NCBI RefSeq assembly: GCF_014652915.1
Contig: NZ_BMZS01000004.1
Span: 186,001-250,000 of the forward strand
DNA length: 64,000 nucleotides
Direction: 5' to 3'
From: Thalassobaculum fulvum
GTDB lineage: Bacteria; Pseudomonadota; Alphaproteobacteria; Thalassobaculales; Thalassobaculaceae
Part shown: positions 59,283-64,000 of the stretch, piece by piece
Numbering within the stretch: the first letter of the stretch is position 1
How the letters are laid out: every line of letters begins with the position of its first letter
Made by a program: the position numbers and the translations under genes
The notes under the pieces: generated by a model
Told to the model about the DNA's origin: nothing
Database searches by the model: none
Seen by the model: only the letters and a program-made list of their open reading frames with translations

Positions 59283-60380
59283 TCACTTCTTCCCGGCTCC
59301 GACCTGTTCGATCTCGGCGAGGATCGGGTCGATCTCGCCCTGCACCTTCCGCAACGCCGCCACGTAGGACTTGTTCCGGCCGCCATCGAGCTCGACCGCC
59401 TGGTGCAGGTACTCGGCCGCCCGGGCCTTCTCGCCCTTGTGCGCGAGGTATTTGCCGTAAGCGAACACGATCCGCGGGAACTCCGGATCCATCGCGAGCG
59501 CTTCCTGGTACTTCTTGTGAGCCTCCTCGTGCTGCCCCAGGGCCTCCAGCGAGTCGGCCCAGTAGACCAGCGCCTCCGGGTAGATCGGCGCGATCTCGAG
59601 CGTCTTCTTGTAGCGGCCGATGGCCTCCTCGTGACGGCCCTGGTCGGCAAGCGCATTGCCCCACCGCATCATCGGTCGCGGGAACGACGGGTTGAGCAGG
59701 AGGGCCTGCCGGAACTTCACCACCGCATCCTCATACCGGCCCTCGCGGCGCAGCACGTCGCCGAGCAGCGCGTAGACCCACGGCAGTTCCTTGCGCGGCG
59801 CGTAGACGAAGCAGTGATCGATCGCGGCCTTGGTCTCCGGATAGCCGCTGTCCGGCGCCTCCTCGCGGAAGTGGTAGACCGCCACGAGGTAGGGGTCGAT
59901 CTTCTGCATCAGCTTGATCGCACCCCGTTTCAGGAGTCCGCTGACGTCGTCGACGCTGCCCTTCTCCGACATCGCGAACTCCCAGTACGCCGGAGACTCG
60001 CCGTAGACCTTGAGGCTGAGGGTGTCGCCCTTCTGGATCAGCTTGCCGGAGAAGGTGTAGGGCAGGAACCCGAGTGCGACCTGGGTCGACCGGATCGGCT
60101 CCCCCAGCCCGAACCAGTCGCTCAAGGCCTCGACCGAGCGGCCCTGGGCGGTCAGTTCTGTCGTCCGCGTACCCCGGTTGGTGCCGGCAGCCTCGGCGAT
60201 CTCGGAGACGTAGCGGGTGAACTCGCCGGCGGCCGCGTAACCGTTGTAGCCGGTCTCCTCCTCGAAATCCTCGGGAACGGACATCTTCTCGATGATGATC
60301 GTGCCGGGATTGACGAAGTACGAGACCGTGAAGAACGCGGCCACGGCCATCACCGGCAACGACAGGAACCCGTCCAGCAT
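59283..60380 (-). CDS. Membrane-anchored TPR protein
   Basis: A 365-residue protein with an N-terminal hydrophobic anchor (about 4-24, GFLSLPVMAVAAFFTVSYFV), a mixed domain without known match (about 30-190), and at least four tetratricopeptide repeats at about 205-345 (VYALLGDVLRREGRYEDAVV, MRWGNALADQGRHEEAIGRY, VYWADSLEALGQHEEAHKKY, FAYGKYLAHKGEKARAAEYL). The repeats face the periplasm if the anchor is N-in. It lies between the binding-protein gene and the sensor-MFS gene, all leftward, so it may act as a scaffold for them (inference). Confidence 0.85.
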   Translation of the reverse strand: MLDGFLSLPVMAVAAFFTVSYFVNPGTIIIEKMSVPEDFEEETGYNGYAAAGEFTRYVSEIAEAAGTNRGTRTTELTAQGRSVEALSDWFGLGEPIRSTQVALGFLPYTFSGKLIQKGDTLSLKVYGESPAYWEFAMSEKGSVDDVSGLLKRGAIKLMQKIDPYLVAVYHFREEAPDSGYPETKAAIDHCFVYAPRKELPWVYALLGDVLRREGRYEDAVVKFRQALLLNPSFPRPMMRWGNALADQGRHEEAIGRYKKTLEIAPIYPEALVYWADSLEALGQHEEAHKKYQEALAMDPEFPRIVFAYGKYLAHKGEKARAAEYLHQAVELDGGRNKSYVAALRKVQGEIDPILAEIEQVGAGKK

Positions 60381-60518
60381 TACTCACTCTCCCCCGATGG
60401 GCGGCCCTGTCCTGCAGGCGCCGCCGCGCGAAACCCACCAACCGTCAGAAGTCCGGAACTCTCAGGCATTTGCGGAATATACCATACGCCGGCGCGCGAC
60501 GCCGGACCGAGATCGCGG
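60381..60518 (-). promoter_or_regulatory. Probable internal promoter before the TPR gene
   Basis: The 138-base gap includes, on the minus strand, the AT-rich stretch tatggtatattccgcaaatg at about 60464-60483, a fair -10 type sequence. It suggests that the TPR and sensor-MFS genes can be transcribed apart from the genes upstream. Confidence 0.35.
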
Positions 60519-61709
60519 CTACCCCCCGACCCGCTGCCCGAACTCGATCACGGCACGCCCCTCCGGATCGTAGACGAAGGTCGCCGACTCGAAGAACGAG
60601 AACGGGATCTTGATCCCGATCCGCTCGGCGACCAGGAAGTTGATGGCCAGGTCCGGCGGCGACACGGTTCCGACCGGCAAGGTCGCCGGATCGGCGCGGC
60701 CGAGCAGGATGTCCTTGGCATAGACCGCGGCGAGCGCGACCGCGCTCGACTGGTTGACCCCGATCGACAGCAGCGCCGAATCCGGACCCGGCCGGACGAC
60801 GTCCGGCAGCATCGAGACCACCGGAACCCGCCCGGAATGACGGTTGACCTGGGCGATCCGCTCGTACACCGGCGTCGAACCGGTGACCAGCAGCACGCTG
60901 CGCTTGAGGTCCGGGTCGCTGCGCCGCATGGCGTCGAGACCGTCCGGGATCGCGGTGTTGAGCTCGGTCTCGGCGGAACTGTCGTTCTCGACCGAGATGT
61001 CGACGACGGTCAGGCCGAGATCGTCGGCGGCGGCCTGCAGGGGCTCCACCTGGGTCTTGATGGCGCTGCTGTTGTCGCGCGAGAACATGATCCCGATGGT
61101 GGTCAGTTCGGGCACCAGCCGCCGCAGATAGGCCACCAGCGTGTCGGTCGACACGTTGATCGAGGTGTAGGCGATATTGGTGCCGCTGCCGGCCTTCGGG
61201 TCGGCTACCTGGCCGGAGGCCACCGGGTCCTTCGACGCACTGGTCACCGCCGGAATGCCGTTGCCGATGTGGTGGTCGTGGAGATAGGCGGTCGCCACCG
61301 ATCCCACCGACATGATCAGGTCGACGGGCTGGGCGTACGCCCAGTCCAGCGCCTCGCCCGCCACCGCGTCGTCCTCGTCGTAGAACCAGACCGAGAAGCG
61401 CGCCGGCAGCCCGTGCTGGCGGAACACCCGCAGGATCGTGTTGACCGACGTGGAGTACGCGATCTCCGAGCGCTTCGGGATCAGCAGCATCACCAGCTTG
61501 GCGGTTCGCCGCTGGCCCTCGGGCGCCCAGGACGGCTCGATGCTGTGCCGGGCGGTGTCGCCGGTGTTCTGGTCGATCGCGTAGTCGGCCCTGGCCGCCG
61601 CGTCGTAGTCCAGCCAGTCCAGCACCGGCCGGGCCTGGCCCGGCCCGGCCCCGAGAAGCAGCACCAGACCGGCTATCATCACCCCGGCGATCCAGCGGCC
61701 TGCGGCCAT
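60519..61709 (-). CDS. ABC-type substrate-binding protein (PF04392)
   Basis: A 396-residue exported binding protein of the ABC_sub_bind family. Signal peptide about 1-27 (VMIAGLVLLLGAGPGQA). Two lobes are visible: KLVMLLIPKRSEIAYSTSVN, VDLIMSVGSVATAYL, IPAVTSASKDPVASGQV in the first; LTTIGIMFSRDNSSAIKTQV and RVPVVSMLPDVVRPGPDSAL, SIGVNQSSAVALAAVYAKDI in the second. PF04392 proteins often lack a permease and can serve signalling roles. None of the usual ABC permease/ATPase genes is next to it; its neighbours are TPR and sensor-MFS genes. ATG at 61709. Confidence 0.87.
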   Translation of the reverse strand: MAAGRWIAGVMIAGLVLLLGAGPGQARPVLDWLDYDAAARADYAIDQNTGDTARHSIEPSWAPEGQRRTAKLVMLLIPKRSEIAYSTSVNTILRVFRQHGLPARFSVWFYDEDDAVAGEALDWAYAQPVDLIMSVGSVATAYLHDHHIGNGIPAVTSASKDPVASGQVADPKAGSGTNIAYTSINVSTDTLVAYLRRLVPELTTIGIMFSRDNSSAIKTQVEPLQAAADDLGLTVVDISVENDSSAETELNTAIPDGLDAMRRSDPDLKRSVLLVTGSTPVYERIAQVNRHSGRVPVVSMLPDVVRPGPDSALLSIGVNQSSAVALAAVYAKDILLGRADPATLPVGTVSPPDLAINFLVAERIGIKIPFSFFESATFVYDPEGRAVIEFGQRVGG

Positions 61710-61720
61710 GTCCGGTCTCC

Positions 61721-62638
61721 TCAGAACGGAACCGTCCCCTCGATCGTCAGCCGGTGCATCACGCGCGGCTCGTCGGGGGGCGTGAAGGTCGCGGTATGGA
61801 CGGTCGCGGCGTTGTCCCAGGCCACGATGTCGCCCTGCCGCCATTTGAAGCGGAGCACGCGGTCGGGCGCGGTGGCGACCTCGCACAGGCGCCGCAGGAG
61901 CGGTACCGCCTCGGCTTCCGGCATGCCCTCGATCCCGACCGTCATCTCGTCGTTGAGGTACAGCGCCTTGCGACCGGTGACCGGATGGGTTCGCACCAGC
62001 GGGTGCAGGCGGTCCGGCTCGCGGTTGCTCCGCCGGGCGGTCGGCGACGGTGCGGCGGCCGCCTCCTCCGCCAGGCGGGTCGCCTTCAGGCGCTCGATCT
62101 CGGCCCGCTCCGCCGCGTCGACCGCGCGGTCGCCGGAGAACACGAACTCCTTGCGCTGGTAGCGATGCACGGCGCGCCTGCCGTCGATCAGGGCCTTGGT
62201 CGCGGGGTCGAGACGCTCGTACGCGTCGACCGTGTCCGCGAACAGCGTGTCACCGCCGCGCGACGGCACGGTCACCCCGTGCAGCAGGGTCACGCTGCTC
62301 GGCTTCTCGGTGAACGTGCTGTCGCTGTGCCAGTGGGTGCCGGCTCCGTCGCGGCCGATCGGCTTGCCGTCCTTGCGGACATTCGAGAGCACGTAGATCT
62401 GCGGATGCGACGGCAGATTGTAGGCGCTTATGAAGAACGGCTCGATCGCCCCGAACGCCTCGGCGAACCGGATGAAGCCGTCCGGGTCGACGTCCTGGCC
62501 GCGGATCGCGATGACCTTGTGGCGCCAGAACTGCTCCAGCAACGCGGCCCGGTCGGCCGGATCGATCGGCCTGGACAGGTCCAGCCCCTTGATCTCGGCC
62601 CCCAGGAACTCGGAAAGTGGCTCTGCCGTCAGGGTCAT
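61721..62638 (-). CDS. TauD/TfdA-family 2-oxoglutarate dioxygenase
   Basis: A 305-residue non-heme Fe(II)/2-oxoglutarate oxygenase. The iron ligands are in GAGTHWHSDSTFTEKPSSVT (HxD, about residue 99-101) and in the late DNAATVHTATFTPPDEPRV (His), with the 2-oxoglutarate-binding arginine in RVMHRLTIEG. The N-terminus LGAEIKGLDLSRPIDPADRA is typical. The family releases sulfite from taurine or cleaves ether, ester or phenoxy compounds; the substrate here is open. It overlaps the upstream secreted-protein gene by 4 bases and is 11 bases from the binding-protein gene. Confidence 0.9.
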   Translation of the reverse strand: MTLTAEPLSEFLGAEIKGLDLSRPIDPADRAALLEQFWRHKVIAIRGQDVDPDGFIRFAEAFGAIEPFFISAYNLPSHPQIYVLSNVRKDGKPIGRDGAGTHWHSDSTFTEKPSSVTLLHGVTVPSRGGDTLFADTVDAYERLDPATKALIDGRRAVHRYQRKEFVFSGDRAVDAAERAEIERLKATRLAEEAAAAPSPTARRSNREPDRLHPLVRTHPVTGRKALYLNDEMTVGIEGMPEAEAVPLLRRLCEVATAPDRVLRFKWRQGDIVAWDNAATVHTATFTPPDEPRVMHRLTIEGTVPF

Positions 62639-63192
62639 TGGGTGACCATCGCCTTCGAGAAGATGAGCCGGGACGAGACCGCATCGTCCACCCGGACCTC
62701 GACGCCGGTCAACATGAACCGGCCGCCGCTGCCGGCGTCCCGCCAGTCGGACGCGTCCAGCAGGATCCGCAGCAGCGAAAGCTCGGGCCGGACATCCAGC
62801 GAGGCCGGGTCCTGGAGCTCGCGCGCGAGGGACTGGCGCTCCGCCGGATCGAGCTCGCGGGCGTAGCGGAACTGCAGAACCATGTCCTGCCGATCGCCTC
62901 GGGCGACGGAATAGGCCGACAGGGAGTATCCGGCGCGGTCGGCCAGTTCGTCGATCCGACCGGGTGCCTCGACCAGCAGCTGACGGAAGGCCCCGGCCGC
63001 CCGCTCGTCGCGGCCGGAGGCGACGGCCCGGCTCCAGACACGGTCGATCCATTGCGCTACCGCGGCCTCGGTCGCGCTCACCCAGCCGCCGACCGCCACC
63101 ACGGCGTCGCCGATCGCCCCGGCCCGCGCCGATTGCGTCACGCCGCCGAGGGCCGCTGCGACGAGCATCGCCGCGACCAACGTACCCTTCAT
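62635..63192 (-). CDS. Exported protein of unknown function
   Basis: A 185-residue protein with a signal peptide (about 1-25, GTLVAAMLVAAALGGVTQSARAG without the usual lipobox cysteine). The mature part is helical (AVAQWIDRVWSRAVASGRDE, GAFRQLLVEAPGRIDELADR) with a beta-like end (FMLTGVEVRVDDAVSSRLIF). I do not recognise the family. ATG at 63192 has GGAAGAG about 8 bases upstream and is preferred to a TTG two codons before. Its stop overlaps the dioxygenase start (ATGA), so it is part of that unit. Confidence 0.7.
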   Translation of the reverse strand: MKGTLVAAMLVAAALGGVTQSARAGAIGDAVVAVGGWVSATEAAVAQWIDRVWSRAVASGRDERAAGAFRQLLVEAPGRIDELADRAGYSLSAYSVARGDRQDMVLQFRYARELDPAERQSLARELQDPASLDVRPELSLLRILLDASDWRDAGSGGRFMLTGVEVRVDDAVSSRLIFSKAMVTQ

Positions 63193-63340
63193 AGCCAAGC
63201 TCTTCCGTTGCCCGTGCCGGAGCCAACGCCTGCAGTGCGCACAGCAAACCGCATTCCGGGGGCGTGCGCAACGCGGGCATTGCGTTCATTGCCTGTTCCG
63301 CCATTATGAATCAGCGCTGCAGCGGGGGAGCGGAACTGAC
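63193..63340. other. Divergent region before parA-like gene
   Basis: 148 bases between the exported-protein start and the ParA-type gene. The part at about 63275-63320 (cattgcctgttccgccattatgaatcag) is less GC-rich and may hold a promoter. No parS-like palindrome is evident. Confidence 0.3.
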
Positions 63341-63988
63341 ATGGCGAGCGTTCTCGTGGTCGCCACCAGCAAGGGCGGCACCGGCAAGACCACCATCGCC
63401 GCGTCGCTTGCCGCGTACTGGCGGGACGCCGGCAAACGCGTCGCCGTCCTGGACACCGACCCGAACCAGGCCGCCACCCGCTGGATCCGCAAGGGCGAGA
63501 GCTACAAGGACGTCGAGTCTCAGGCGACCGCCGACGAGCATGCGATCATCGGCGCCGTCCAGGACCTCGGCCAGCGGGCGGACCTGGTGATCGTGGACAC
63601 CGCCGGGTTCGGGAACCAGTCGATGATCTACTCGGTCGGCATCGCCGACCTCGTGCTGATCCCGGTCATGGCCGACGAGGCGAGCCTGTTCGAGGCCGTC
63701 AAGATGAAGAAGGTGATCGAAAGCGCCAGTGCGCTGACCCGCCGGAGCATCGCGTTCCGCACCGTACTGAACCGGGTCAAGCGCGCGACGGTGGTGCGCC
63801 ATACCGAGCGTCAGCTGGAGAACCTCGGCCTGAACCCGGTCGAGGCCCGGATCGGCGATCGCGCCATCTTCCAGGAAGCGTCGTACCATGGCGCCTCCCC
63901 ACAGGAGCTCGCCCCGAAGACCAACGCCTCCCTGGAGATACGCCGGCTCGCGCGGGAGCTCGAGCCGGCGCTGTTCGCGACCGCCTGA
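63341..63988 (+). CDS. ParA/MinD-family ATPase
   Basis: A 215-residue deviant Walker A ATPase: VVATSKGGTGKTTIAASLAA at 6-25 with the signature lysine (KGGTGKT), VAVLDTDPNQAATRWI, and LVIVDTAGFGNQSMIYSVGI as Walker B. The short length and lack of a DNA-binding N-terminus match orphan ParA-like proteins (ParC/ParA-type cargo positioning) and not chromosomal ParA with ParB. No parB is visible, but the window ends 12 bases after the stop. Cargo is unknown. ATG at 63341 with GGGGGAG about 10 bases before. Confidence 0.88.
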   Translation: MASVLVVATSKGGTGKTTIAASLAAYWRDAGKRVAVLDTDPNQAATRWIRKGESYKDVESQATADEHAIIGAVQDLGQRADLVIVDTAGFGNQSMIYSVGIADLVLIPVMADEASLFEAVKMKKVIESASALTRRSIAFRTVLNRVKRATVVRHTERQLENLGLNPVEARIGDRAIFQEASYHGASPQELAPKTNASLEIRRLARELEPALFATA

Positions 63989-64000
63989 CGCGCCCTACTG

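Noticed and set aside
56785-59367. 860-codon plus-strand frame
   Set aside because: Antisense shadow of the sensor-MFS gene, composed mainly of Arg, Gln, His and Gly.

Overview
The window is one continuous stretch of a bacterial chromosome with very high GC content (roughly 70 %). Genes are dense and sit on both strands. Gene content points to an alphaproteobacterium of the Rhodospirillales type: a PAS_5-family protein, a full urea ABC transporter operon, intracellular PHA depolymerase, CHASE8 and PAS histidine kinases, MaoC and acyl-CoA enzymes, and a cobalamin riboswitch. I cannot name a genus. I see no rRNA, tRNA, CRISPR array, transposase or phage gene.

Layout. 1-5.5 kb: end of a leucine dehydrogenase gene, AMP nucleosidase (amn), a cobalamin riboswitch driving a HupE/UreJ-type metal transporter, PHA depolymerase overlapping a small tyrosine phosphatase. 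5.5-8.6 kb: RidA-family protein, then a tight acyl-CoA dehydrogenase / aminoglycoside-phosphotransferase-like kinase / DUF6285 trio resembling the LvaC-LvaA-LvaB module for 4-hydroxyacyl-CoA breakdown. 8.6-12.8 kb: TonB-dependent receptor, YfiR and CHASE8 histidine kinase operon. 13-20.6 kb: DUF2189 membrane protein, MarR regulator, enolase-superfamily enzyme, pentapeptide-repeat protein paired with a histidine kinase, amidase, PAS_5 protein. 20.6-31.2 kb, all minus strand: MFS carrier, cytochrome b561, four RNA methyltransferase-type genes with a PAS histidine kinase among them, phosphopantetheinyl transferase, MaoC protein, B3/B4 protein, AraC regulator.

31.4-43.8 kb: GNAT acetyltransferase, MetX-like alpha/beta hydrolase, pobA with its own MarR regulator and a double operator, urtABCDE with a sigma-54 promoter and an NtrC-like upstream site, an EmrB-type MFS exporter and a tartrate/D-malate dehydrogenase. 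Two copies of a large intergenic inverted repeat lie at 33.0 and 39.5 kb. 43.9-47.1 kb: two tandem paralogous proteins of unknown family, divergent from an RsbW-type kinase and a STAS antagonist. 47.1-53.6 kb: sugar locus with a xylose-dehydrogenase-like SDR, ROK repressor, periplasmic binding protein, a fused double permease and one ATPase. 53.6-64 kb: unrecognised P-loop protein, DUF4239 membrane protein, LYS20-type homocitrate synthase, then a minus-strand group (secreted protein, TauD dioxygenase, PF04392 binding protein, membrane-anchored TPR protein, and an MFS carrier fused to two extracytoplasmic sensor-like regions), and a ParA-family ATPase.

The best candidates for undescribed systems are the tandem-paralogue/RsbW/STAS locus (43.9-47.1 kb) and the sensor-MFS/TPR/PF04392 group (56.8-61.7 kb).
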